Below are positions 8,140 through 16,458 of a stretch of 42,298 nt of DNA, piece by piece. The stretch covers positions 1 through 42,298 of the forward strand of contig CASEPS010000012.1 in NCBI GenBank assembly GCA_949289855.1, given 5' to 3'. Under the pieces are notes generated by a model, which was given only the letters and a program-made list of their open reading frames with translations, was not told where the DNA came from and made no database searches. Position numbers and translations under genes: made by a program. Each line of letters begins with the position of its first letter. The first letter of the stretch is position 1. The stretch is from an uncultured Erysipelotrichaceae bacterium. GTDB lineage: Bacteria; Bacillota_I; Bacilli_A; Erysipelotrichales; Erysipelotrichaceae.

Positions 8140-10413
8140 ATGAACCAGTATATCGAAGAACATAATGGAATGTTTGCCTTGCATACAGACCATACATCGT
8201 ATCTGTTCCGGGTGGATGCCTATGGACATCTGGAACACATTCATTATGGAAGACGCGTATCTTTGTCTGATGAAGAAGCACTTTCGCTCAAACAGACTCT
8301 GCCATATGGCACAGCAGTTGAATATGAGGACAATGTACAAAGAAGCTTTCGTGACATTGAACCATTTGAATATGGCAATAGTGGCATAGGCGACTATCGT
8401 ACACCTTCCTGTCTTGTTTCTTATGCAGGTGGTACAAGTACAGATTTTGCCTTTGCAGGATTTGACACCGATGATAAAGAACAGGTCATGCAGAATGGCT
8501 TTCCATGTGCCTACGATGCGTCTGGTTCTTTGACAATACACCTGGTGGATAAAACCGGCAGGATGGCACTGGACCTCATCTATACCGTCTATGGAAAGAG
8601 TGATGTCATCACCCGCCGGGCTGTTTTGATCAACCTAAGTGAAGAAGAACTGACAGTCAACAGGCTGATGAGCTATTCTCTCGATATGATGGAAGACAAC
8701 CTTGTCATGATGTCATTTCATGGCAACTGGGTAAAGGAAATGCAGAGAAAGGATGTTCCGGTCAATGCGGGAACTATCTCCATCAGTTCGAGAACTGGTT
8801 TTTCCAGTAATATGACAAACCCTGGTTTTATCCTGCGCCGCAATGATACAACAGAAATGCATGGTGAAGCATGGGGCTTCAACCTTGTCTACAGTGGCAG
8901 CCATAAGAGCATTGTCAGCCGTGATGAACATGGCTGTGTGCGGGTGATGGGTGGTTTCAATGATGAAAACTTCAGCTGGACACTCGGCAATGGCGAACAG
9001 CTTGAAACACCGGAAGCCTTTATGACATACAGTGATGCAGGTATGAACAGCCTTTCGCAGCACTTCCATCATTTCATCCGGCATCATATTGTCCGTGGGG
9101 CATGGCAGTATAAGGAAAGACCGGTACTTGTCAATGACTGGGAAGCGTTCCTGTTTACCTTTGATGAAGAAAAACTTGTTTCTCTTGCTCAACAGGGGAA
9201 AGAACTTGGGGCAGAGCTGTTTGTACTCGATGATGGCTGGTTTGGAGAAAGAAATGATGACCATGCCGGACTTGGTGATTACAATGTGAATACAAAGAAG
9301 CTGCCAGAAGGTATCAGAGGTCTTTCTGACAAGATTCATGCCATGGATATGTTGTTTGGCTTGTGGTTTGAACCAGAAGCGGTCAATCCGGATTCTGATC
9401 TTTACCGTGCTCATCCAGACTGGATCATCCAGGAAGATGGCAGAAGGAATCTCACTGGCAGGTATGAATATCTTCTGGATCTCAGCCGCAGGGAAGTGCA
9501 GGACTATATCATCGAAAATGTTGGCAGAGTGGTCGATGAAGGCCATGTTGACTATGTCAAATGGGATATGAACCGTCATATGACTGCGATGAGTGGCACA
9601 TTTGTTTACAAATATATGCTTGGTCTTTACCGCGTGTTGGGGGAGATCTTTTACAAGCGTCCACATATTCTGTTGGAATCATGCGCCTCTGGTGGCAACC
9701 GGTTTGATGCGGGCATGATGTGTTATTCTCCACAAATCTGGACAAGTGATGATACTGATGCTATGGAACGCCTTGGTATTCAGAAGGGCGCAAGTTACCT
9801 CTATCCGCTTTCTACAATGGGAGCACATGTTTCCGCTGTTCCAAATGCACAGACGATGCGTTCCATCAGTCTGCCGGTGCGCTTTGCGGTATCCGCATTT
9901 GGCGTATTGGGCTATGAGCTTGATCTCACTGAATTGAACGATATTGAAAAGAAGGAAATCAAAGAACAGATCGCCTGGTATAAACAGCACCGTCATCTGT
10001 TGCAATATGGTACGTTCTATCGCACAGATTGTGATGATGCCCATGAGTCTTTTACGGTCAGCGATGGAAAAGAAGCCGTAACGGGTGTTTACCGCAGGAT
10101 GATGATGGCTGCTGCACCGATGGAAAGAATGCATGTTGCAGGATTGGAACAGGGCGAATATGAAATCGGTATGCGCAATGCCATTGTGCCATTGGATATA
10201 CCTTGTCCTTCTGAATTGGGAAGCTGTCTTGAAACGGCAGAAGATGGCAGTTCTGGCATCCGTCTTTTGTGGAAGCCGCTATGTGCCAGCAGTGCAGCAC
10301 TCAGCTATGGTATGCCGCTGCCACTTGTGTTCAACAGTTCCGGGCTGAGTCCATATATGCGCTATCCGCTGGACTTTGGCGCCGAGCTCTATACGGCAGT
10401 AAAGAAAAAGTAA
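8140..10413 (+). CDS. Alpha-galactosidase, glycoside hydrolase family 36
   Basis: This 757-residue retaining alpha-galactosidase has no signal peptide, so it should hydrolyse melibiose, raffinose-type sugars or galactolipid-derived galactosides inside the cell. The catalytic barrel shows the nucleophile Asp476 in YVKWDMNR, the LLESCASGGNRFD motif near residue 508 and the acid/base Asp in IWTSDDTD (residues 533-540). FVLDDGWFGERNDD and LWFEPEAVNPDSDLYR are also GH36 signatures. I chose the ATG at 8140 because GGAGG lies five bases before it; an in-frame GTG at 8128 overlaps that site. A TATAAT lies at 8114-8119. No transporter or regulator gene is adjacent, so its sugar supply is unknown. Confidence 0.95.
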   Translation: MNQYIEEHNGMFALHTDHTSYLFRVDAYGHLEHIHYGRRVSLSDEEALSLKQTLPYGTAVEYEDNVQRSFRDIEPFEYGNSGIGDYRTPSCLVSYAGGTSTDFAFAGFDTDDKEQVMQNGFPCAYDASGSLTIHLVDKTGRMALDLIYTVYGKSDVITRRAVLINLSEEELTVNRLMSYSLDMMEDNLVMMSFHGNWVKEMQRKDVPVNAGTISISSRTGFSSNMTNPGFILRRNDTTEMHGEAWGFNLVYSGSHKSIVSRDEHGCVRVMGGFNDENFSWTLGNGEQLETPEAFMTYSDAGMNSLSQHFHHFIRHHIVRGAWQYKERPVLVNDWEAFLFTFDEEKLVSLAQQGKELGAELFVLDDGWFGERNDDHAGLGDYNVNTKKLPEGIRGLSDKIHAMDMLFGLWFEPEAVNPDSDLYRAHPDWIIQEDGRRNLTGRYEYLLDLSRREVQDYIIENVGRVVDEGHVDYVKWDMNRHMTAMSGTFVYKYMLGLYRVLGEIFYKRPHILLESCASGGNRFDAGMMCYSPQIWTSDDTDAMERLGIQKGASYLYPLSTMGAHVSAVPNAQTMRSISLPVRFAVSAFGVLGYELDLTELNDIEKKEIKEQIAWYKQHRHLLQYGTFYRTDCDDAHESFTVSDGKEAVTGVYRRMMMAAAPMERMHVAGLEQGEYEIGMRNAIVPLDIPCPSELGSCLETAEDGSSGIRLLWKPLCASSAALSYGMPLPLVFNSSGLSPYMRYPLDFGAELYTAVKKK

Positions 10414-10455
10414 AGTTTTTTCCCTGGCTGAGCACTGTTTATCGAAAATGTTTTT

Positions 10456-10464
10456 TGCTATAAT
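10456..10464 (+). promoter_or_regulatory. Extended -10 promoter of the comN-like gene and secDF
   Basis: A TGC extension joined to TATAAT (10459-10464) lies 22 bases before the start of the small gene. The -35 (TGTTTA at 10436-10441, 17-base spacer) is poor, as expected for an extended -10 promoter. Confidence 0.55.
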
Positions 10465-10486
10465 CAGTTAGTTGTCAGGAGGAAGA

Positions 10487-10774
10487 ATGGACAGAGAAGT
10501 ATTTGATGTAAACAATATTATGGTGCAGATGTTGATGGTTGTGCATCTTCAACAACTTCAGATCAGTGGTCTGTCCACTCTTGCATACAGTGATCTTGAG
10601 CAATACCTTTCCGGTTTCTTATGGAAAAGAGCATTGCCTTCTTCACTGCATGAAGCTGCAGATGATGTTTTGAAAGTGACAGCGAATGATATTGTGCGAT
10701 ATCTTTCACGGCTTGCCATTACTGAAGGGGCAAGTGGAAACCTGGCTGACTTTCAGGACATGTTAGGAGGGTAG
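10487..10774 (+). CDS. ComN-like post-transcriptional regulator family protein
   Basis: This small soluble alpha-helical protein of 95 residues is preceded by AGGAGG. Its central pattern, a WKRALPSSLHEAADDVLKVT segment followed by ANDIVRYLSRLAI, resembles the ComN/YrzD 'post-transcriptional regulator' family. In Bacillus subtilis ComN affects comE mRNA and associates with the division-site protein DivIVA. It lies nine bases before secDF, and small ComN-type genes occur near secDF in other Bacillota, which supports the call. The sequence match is from memory and moderate; no catalytic motif is expected or seen. Confidence 0.65.
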   Translation: MDREVFDVNNIMVQMLMVVHLQQLQISGLSTLAYSDLEQYLSGFLWKRALPSSLHEAADDVLKVTANDIVRYLSRLAITEGASGNLADFQDMLGG

Positions 10775-10783
10775 AAGAAAAGC

Positions 10784-13084
10784 ATGGAGAAACAGAAACA
10801 GAAAAAAGGTGGTCTTGCCGTATTCTGGATTGTTGTCATTCTGATCGGCGTTCTTGTTGCTTCAACATTCAATGCGATCAAAAACAGTCTGAATCTTGGT
10901 CTTGACCTGCGCGGTGGCTTTGAAATTCTCTATCAGGTAGAGCCACTGGAAGAAGGCGGCAGCTTTGATATTTCCGCAGTTGTCAATTCCATCAACAAGC
11001 GTGTCAATGTTCTTGGGGTCAGTGAACCATCTATCAGTGTGGAAGGCGATGACCGTATCCGCGTACAGCTTGCGGGTGTTTCGGACCAGGACACAGCCCG
11101 TGATATGATCGGAACAACTGCCAACCTTACATTCCGCGACACGGAAGATAATGAACTGGCAGATTCAAGCATCCTGGAAGAAGGTGGGGCATCTTTGTCC
11201 TACCAGAATGGACAGCCGGTTGTTTCCCTGAAAATTGCGGATGATGCAAAGTTTGGTGAAATCACAAGTGAAATTGCCGCTAAGTCAAGTGGTGAAAATA
11301 TCATGGTTATCTGGCTGGATTACCAGGAAGGCGACTCCTATAGTGAAGAAACAACAAAGGCAGCAGAAGGTGAGGAACCAAAGTACATCAGTGCCGCAAG
11401 TGTGACTTCTGAAATTACCGGTGACTGCATCATCTCAGGTGATTTTACAGAAGAAGAAGCACGTACGCTTGCCAACCTGATCAATTCCGGTTCCCTGCCA
11501 GTAAAGCTGACAGAGATTTCATCCAATGTTGTTTCAGCAGAATTCGGTGAAGATGCATTGCAGAAAACAGCGCTTGCCGGCATTGTCAGTATTCTTGCCA
11601 TCATGGCCTTCATGGTCATTACATACCGCATGCCGGGTGTGCTTTCCTGCATCATGCTTGTGCTGTACATCTGGGCAGTATTTGGTTTGTATTCCCTGAT
11701 GGGCGCAACATTTACACTTTCCGCCATCGGTGCTCTTGTACTCGGTGTTGGTATGACAGTAGATGCCAATATCATCAACTATGAGCGCATCCGCCAGGAA
11801 CTCTATAAAGGACACAGTGTCCGCAGTTCTGTAGCCAAAGGGCAGCAGCTCTCTTTTGCAGCCGTATTCGATGCCCAGTTTACAACATTGATTGCTGCAC
11901 TCATCATGTACATCTGGGGCAATGGTGCAGTCAAGGGCTTTGCGACAATGCTCATCATTACCGTTGTTATGACATTGCTCATCAATGTCGGCTTCTCCAA
12001 GTGGCTGCTCAATGCGGTCGTCAACAGCGGTATTGCGGATAACCGCCCGGGCTGGTTTGCGGTAAAGAAAAACCAGATTCCGGATGTTTCCAAAGGAGAA
12101 AAGCAGTTCTATACAGGTACACGCAAATTTGCCTATAGTGCAAAGTCAAAGTTCCAGATTATTGCCAGTGTTGCCATTCTTGTCCTTGGTATCGTACTGG
12201 GTGCAGTCAATGCGGCTGGTGGCAAAGACTTCATGAACCTCGGTATTGATTTCTCTTCCGGTACAAAGCTCACTGTGACAAGTGCTGAACCGGTAACCAT
12301 CGATTCGGTAGAAACCGCAATGACAGATGCCGGCTTTGGTGATCGTGGTTTCAGCTACCAGGCATCTGGTGAAAATACGGTTTATGCAACAACCAAGGAA
12401 AGCCTTACCACAGAAGAAATCACTGAAATCAAGGCTGACTTCCTGGAAGTGTTTGGTGAAGAACCAGGTGACAACCTTGTTACACCGGTTGTTGGACGCG
12501 ACCTTGTGCGCAATGCCGTCATCCTTGTCCTTGTTGCATGGATTGCGATGATGCTTTATGTCACCATCCGTTATGAATGGCAATATGCAGCAGGCTGTCT
12601 TATTGCCCTTGTACACGATGTGCTCATCGTGCTGGCTGTATTCTCCATCTGCCGCCTGGAAGTCAATACTGAAGTTATTTCCGTATTACTGACGATCATC
12701 GGTTATTCCATCAATAACTCCATTGTTGTCTTTGACAGAATCCGTGAAGTGATGAAGACAAAGAAGGGAAAGCTGAGCCACGAAGAACTTTGTGCAGTCG
12801 TGGATGATTCCCTCGACAAGACAATCAAGATGTCACTGTACTCATCCATCACAACGATTCTCCCGGTCATCATCATCCTTGCGATTGGTGCTCATTCCCT
12901 GTTTGTCTTTATGATGGCAATGCTTGTGGGTCTTGTGGCTGGTACACTTTCTTCCATCTTCATCGCACCAACTGTCTGGAGAGTGCTCTATGAACGCTTC
13001 CACACAGGTGAAAAGAAGAAGAAAAAGAAGAAAGAGTTCAAAGAAGAGCTTGATGAGTATACATTCAAGGGAATAAATGCATAA
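10784..13084 (+). CDS. secDF: Fused protein translocase subunit SecDF
   Basis: SecDF is an RND-type membrane protein that uses the proton gradient to help complete Sec-dependent export. In this 766-residue fusion, the SecD half (residues 1-420) has an N-terminal membrane segment, the motif LGLDLRGG near residue 35 and the P1 extracytoplasmic domain. Five further membrane segments follow, including VLGVGMTVDANIINYERIR. The SecF half starts near 450 with LGIDFSSGTKL and ends with the TIIGYSINNSIVVFDRIRE segment and a lysine-rich tail. Fused SecDF is usual in Bacillota. A terminator follows. Confidence 0.97.
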   Translation: MEKQKQKKGGLAVFWIVVILIGVLVASTFNAIKNSLNLGLDLRGGFEILYQVEPLEEGGSFDISAVVNSINKRVNVLGVSEPSISVEGDDRIRVQLAGVSDQDTARDMIGTTANLTFRDTEDNELADSSILEEGGASLSYQNGQPVVSLKIADDAKFGEITSEIAAKSSGENIMVIWLDYQEGDSYSEETTKAAEGEEPKYISAASVTSEITGDCIISGDFTEEEARTLANLINSGSLPVKLTEISSNVVSAEFGEDALQKTALAGIVSILAIMAFMVITYRMPGVLSCIMLVLYIWAVFGLYSLMGATFTLSAIGALVLGVGMTVDANIINYERIRQELYKGHSVRSSVAKGQQLSFAAVFDAQFTTLIAALIMYIWGNGAVKGFATMLIITVVMTLLINVGFSKWLLNAVVNSGIADNRPGWFAVKKNQIPDVSKGEKQFYTGTRKFAYSAKSKFQIIASVAILVLGIVLGAVNAAGGKDFMNLGIDFSSGTKLTVTSAEPVTIDSVETAMTDAGFGDRGFSYQASGENTVYATTKESLTTEEITEIKADFLEVFGEEPGDNLVTPVVGRDLVRNAVILVLVAWIAMMLYVTIRYEWQYAAGCLIALVHDVLIVLAVFSICRLEVNTEVISVLLTIIGYSINNSIVVFDRIREVMKTKKGKLSHEELCAVVDDSLDKTIKMSLYSSITTILPVIIILAIGAHSLFVFMMAMLVGLVAGTLSSIFIAPTVWRVLYERFHTGEKKKKKKKEFKEELDEYTFKGINA

Positions 13085-13089
13085 AATAG

Positions 13090-13113
13090 AAGCAGCCATA
13101 TGGCTGCTTTTTT
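13090..13113 (+). terminator. Terminator after secDF
   Basis: AGCAGCCA (13091-13098) pairs with TGGCTGCT (13101-13108) and is followed by six T. Confidence 0.85.
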
Positions 13114-13128
13114 AGTGAGGAGTACAGA

Positions 13129-13800
13129 ATGATTCAGGCAGTATTATTTGATTGTGACGGACTGATGTTTGAAACAGAAAGAATTTCAATTACGATGTGG
13201 AAACGTGAAGCTATGAAATATGGTGTTTCGTTACCAGAGGATTTCTTTGTGCATATCACCGGTTCTGGCAAAGGGTATACAAAACAGTATATGGACAGCA
13301 TTCCCGGGGTTTCATCTGTACGGGATAAAATATCCCAAAAGCGCTTCAACCTTGATTTCTGGAAATCATGTGCGAAGGACACATTGAACAAACCCGGGCT
13401 GATTGAACTATTTGCCTGGCTGAATGAAAACAAGTATAAAATTGCGATCTGTTCCAGCAGTCCAAAAGTATATGTTGAAACACTTCTAGGTACAGTTTCT
13501 GTTTCCTTATCGTATAATGCAATGATAACCGGTGACATGGTTACCCGTGCCAAACCAGATCCGGAAATCTTTTTGAAAGGGGCAGAAGTACTCGGGGTTA
13601 AACCTGAGGAATGCCTTGTACTGGAAGATTCCAAGGCTGGCATTCTTGCCGCAAGAGCAGCGGGGATGCATTCCTGCTGGATTAAAGATATGATTGAAGC
13701 AGATGCGGAAATGGAGAAGGCACTGGAATACAGGCGCAATGACCTCAATGAGGTAATTGGTCTTATTGCAGAAATCAATGGAGGAAAACATGGAATATAA
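13129..13800 (+). CDS. HAD superfamily hydrolase, beta-phosphoglucomutase-like subclass
   Basis: This 223-residue cytoplasmic phosphatase or phosphomutase has the motifs FDCDGLMFETE (nucleophile Asp8 and Asp10), an ICSSSP motif II near residue 106, a KPDPEIF motif III near 143 and the LEDSKAGILAARAAGM motif IV near 165. The helical cap between motifs I and II places it in subfamily IA, like beta-phosphoglucomutase and many sugar or nucleotide phosphatases. The physiological substrate is unknown. It overlaps murL by 11 bases and probably forms an operon with murL, the MurD-like gene and recJ. Confidence 0.88.
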   Translation: MIQAVLFDCDGLMFETERISITMWKREAMKYGVSLPEDFFVHITGSGKGYTKQYMDSIPGVSSVRDKISQKRFNLDFWKSCAKDTLNKPGLIELFAWLNENKYKIAICSSSPKVYVETLLGTVSVSLSYNAMITGDMVTRAKPDPEIFLKGAEVLGVKPEECLVLEDSKAGILAARAAGMHSCWIKDMIEADAEMEKALEYRRNDLNEVIGLIAEINGGKHGI

Positions 13801-15154
13801 TGAATTGAGAAAACGGTACCCGAAAATGTACTACCACGGGTATGCAATTGAAGAAGATGAAAAGACAATCCGGATTACCTATGATCTTGAAATAGAGTCA
13901 CTTTCTTCCTTTGCTCCTACATTCACATTGCAGAAACCATGTGGCGCAGTGATGATGAAAGAATACAGATTATTCAAAGAAGCGGTATTTTCCCTTGGTA
14001 TGGTAGAGCTGATCAGCTATTGGAAGCTTGCCTGTCCACCATGTGTTATTGTGGAGTGCGGCAGTCTTACGGAAGAGCAGGTTTCCTGGTGGAAGAAGCT
14101 TTATTTCCATGGTCTTGGGGAGTTTTTCTACACCAATGGCATTGAAACGGATATGGATAGCTTCATGGATATTGTTTCCACTGGAGAAAAGGCAACGGGT
14201 AAAGAAATTGATTATGCCTTCCATGGCAACCTCATACCGGTAGGTGGAGGAAAGGATTCCTTTGTCAGCCTGGATGTTTTAAAGCAGTATAAAGAAGAAA
14301 ACTATGCCTTTGTCATCGGTAATGTCAAAAGTGCCATCCATGCCTCACACGCGGCTGGGTATGATGGGGATCATTTCATCAATCCGATGCGCACCCTTGA
14401 TGAAAGGATGCTGAAGCTGAACAAAGAAGGCTATCTCAATGGTCATACACCATTTTCTGCCATGGCTGCCTTTGCGGCATATCTCACAGCCCTTGTTTAC
14501 CATTGCCGCTATATTGTGCTTTCCAATGAGGCAAGTGCCAATGAATCCACGGTCAAAGATTCAACGGTCAACCACCAGTATTCCAAGACATTTGAATTTG
14601 AGCTGGACTTTAACAATTATGTCAAAGACTACCTTGATGATTCCATTCATTACTTCTCTTTGTTAAGAGGCATCAGCGAGTTACAGATTGCTGCTATCTT
14701 TTCGACATTGAAACAATATCATTCTGTTTTTCGTTCCTGTAATGTCGGACAGAAGGAAGAAAAGTGGTGTGGTCATTGTGCAAAGTGTCTGTTTGTATGC
14801 ATTATGTTACAGGCCTTCCTTTCCAAAGAAGAAGTCATTGCCATCTTTGGCAGGGATATGCTCAATGATGAAAGCATGCTGGACCTCTTCAAAGAACTAA
14901 CTGGTATTGTCGACAACAAACCATTTGAATGTGTTGGCACAAGAGATGAGGTCAACCAGGCAGTGATGATGGCCATCAGCCGCTTTGAAAAAGATGGTCT
15001 TGCCTTACCAGTTCTTTACAAGTATTACCTTTCTTCATCCTATGCGGATGTCTATCGCAACAAGCCGGTAAATCTGATGGAATACCAGAAGGAGAATCTG
15101 GTACCTGCACAATATGAAACACTTCTTTTGAAAAGACTGGAGGAATTGAAATGA
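13790..15154 (+). CDS. murL: UDP-MurNAc-L-Ala-L-Glu epimerase MurL
   Basis: MurL converts the L-Glu of UDP-MurNAc-L-Ala-L-Glu into D-Glu in an ATP-dependent reaction, an alternative to free D-Glu from glutamate racemase; it was described in Xanthomonas. This 454-residue protein has the family's key blocks: HGLGEFFYTNGIE (107-119), the nucleotide-binding-like GGGKDS (152-157), LNGHTPFSA (216-224), LSNEASAN (244-251), VNHQYSK (260-266), a cysteine cluster WCGHCAKC (326-333) and NKPFECVG near 375. The ATG at 13790 has GGAG five bases upstream; the frame is open further upstream but lacks a good site. The stop overlaps the MurD-like start by four bases. That neighbour strengthens the assignment. 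Confidence 0.9.
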   Translation: MEYNELRKRYPKMYYHGYAIEEDEKTIRITYDLEIESLSSFAPTFTLQKPCGAVMMKEYRLFKEAVFSLGMVELISYWKLACPPCVIVECGSLTEEQVSWWKKLYFHGLGEFFYTNGIETDMDSFMDIVSTGEKATGKEIDYAFHGNLIPVGGGKDSFVSLDVLKQYKEENYAFVIGNVKSAIHASHAAGYDGDHFINPMRTLDERMLKLNKEGYLNGHTPFSAMAAFAAYLTALVYHCRYIVLSNEASANESTVKDSTVNHQYSKTFEFELDFNNYVKDYLDDSIHYFSLLRGISELQIAAIFSTLKQYHSVFRSCNVGQKEEKWCGHCAKCLFVCIMLQAFLSKEEVIAIFGRDMLNDESMLDLFKELTGIVDNKPFECVGTRDEVNQAVMMAISRFEKDGLALPVLYKYYLSSSYADVYRNKPVNLMEYQKENLVPAQYETLLLKRLEELK

Positions 15155-16458
15155 GTCTTGCGACATGGAAAAAGGAATTTGAAGGAAAAAAGATCGTAAT
15201 CTGGGGAATGGGCAGAGAAGGCAGAAGTACGCTTGCCTTTATCCGCAGATTGTTTCCGGATATGAAGATTGCCATTGCGGAAAGAAGTGATGCGGATTTT
15301 GAAGCTATCCGGAATGGTGATGCAAATGTTGAAGTATTTGCGGATGATACATTTGATTTCAATGCCTGTGACATGATCATCAAATCACCGGGTATTGTGG
15401 TAAGAGATGGCATTGATACCTCTAAAATTACCGAAGAGACAGATCTCTTTTTGAAGCACTATGGGAAAAGAACCATCGGTATTACCGGTACAAAGGGCAA
15501 GAGCACAACGACTTCCCTTGTCTATGCTTTATTGAAAGAAGCCTGCATGGTCAACCTTTGTGGCAACATCGGTGTCCCATGTTTTGATGTGATCGATGAT
15601 ATGGAAAAAGGCGAACTTGCCTGCTTTGAACTGAGTTGTCATCAGCTGGAGTATTGCACGCATTCTCCTCATATTGCGGTCTTCCTCAATCTGTATGAAG
15701 AACATCTTGACCACTATGGCACATTTGAGAAATATGCTGAAGCCAAGGCAAATATTCTCAAATACCAGGATGAAGATGATATTGCCATCATTCATCCGGA
15801 TCTCAAATGTTATATACAGCCCTGGAACGAACGTGTTTATACGATCGGAAAAGACATCTATGCGGATGGTACAACCCTCATTGGTCCAGAACATACCCTT
15901 GCCATTCGTGAGAGCCGCCTGATTGGTGCCCACAATTTTGAAAACCTTGCCATTGCTTACTTCATCAGCACCCTCTATGGTGTAACCAATACACAGGTCA
16001 AGGAAGCGGTCAAGAAATTCCGTCCTTTGCCACATCGTCTCGCATATATTGGCGAAAAGGATGGTATCCGCTATGTCAATGATTCAATTTCTACCATTGG
16101 GGAAACATGCATCAAGGCAGTTGAGGCATTAGACTATGTGGACACAGTGCTTGTTGGTGGTATGGACCGTGGCATTTCCTATGATATGTTTGAAGAATTC
16201 CTCTATGAAAGAAATGACCTGCAGATCATTTTCATGTATGCAAGCGGCAAACGCATCTATCATGAAATGCAGGAAAAACACCTTTTGCGGGAAGGATTGT
16301 TCATGGTGGAAGATCTTGCGGAAGCAGTGCATCTGGCAAAGAAGATCACCAAACCTGGACATATCTGTCTGTTGTCTCCTGCCGCAAGTTCCTATGATCA
16401 TTTCAAGAATTTTGAAGAAAGGGGCGAAGTCTTTACAAGACTTGCCTTGGAGAAATAA
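15151..16458 (+). CDS. murD2: MurD-type ligase, probably UDP-MurNAc-L-Ala--L-Glu ligase (MurD2)
   Basis: A Mur ligase of 435 residues. An N-terminal Rossmann-like domain (GMGREGRS near residue 20) binds the UDP part, and the ATP loop GTKGKST lies at 113-119. ELSCHQLEY at 160-168 is the MurD central motif, HNFENLAIA at 261-269 is the hinge, and the C-terminal domain has GGMDRG (336-341) and LSPAASSYD (408-416). Where classical MurD has the DSKATN stretch that contacts D-Glu, this protein has NDSIST (310-315). Together with murL directly upstream, this suggests it adds L-Glu instead of D-Glu (inference). Ordinary MurD is the alternative. It overlaps murL by four bases and recJ by one. Confidence 0.85.
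   Translation: MSLATWKKEFEGKKIVIWGMGREGRSTLAFIRRLFPDMKIAIAERSDADFEAIRNGDANVEVFADDTFDFNACDMIIKSPGIVVRDGIDTSKITEETDLFLKHYGKRTIGITGTKGKSTTTSLVYALLKEACMVNLCGNIGVPCFDVIDDMEKGELACFELSCHQLEYCTHSPHIAVFLNLYEEHLDHYGTFEKYAEAKANILKYQDEDDIAIIHPDLKCYIQPWNERVYTIGKDIYADGTTLIGPEHTLAIRESRLIGAHNFENLAIAYFISTLYGVTNTQVKEAVKKFRPLPHRLAYIGEKDGIRYVNDSISTIGETCIKAVEALDYVDTVLVGGMDRGISYDMFEEFLYERNDLQIIFMYASGKRIYHEMQEKHLLREGLFMVEDLAEAVHLAKKITKPGHICLLSPAASSYDHFKNFEERGEVFTRLALEK

Noticed and set aside
8713-9666. 317-codon open frame on the minus strand
   Set aside because: Shadow of the GH36 alpha-galactosidase gene, with no start signal and no recognisable domain.
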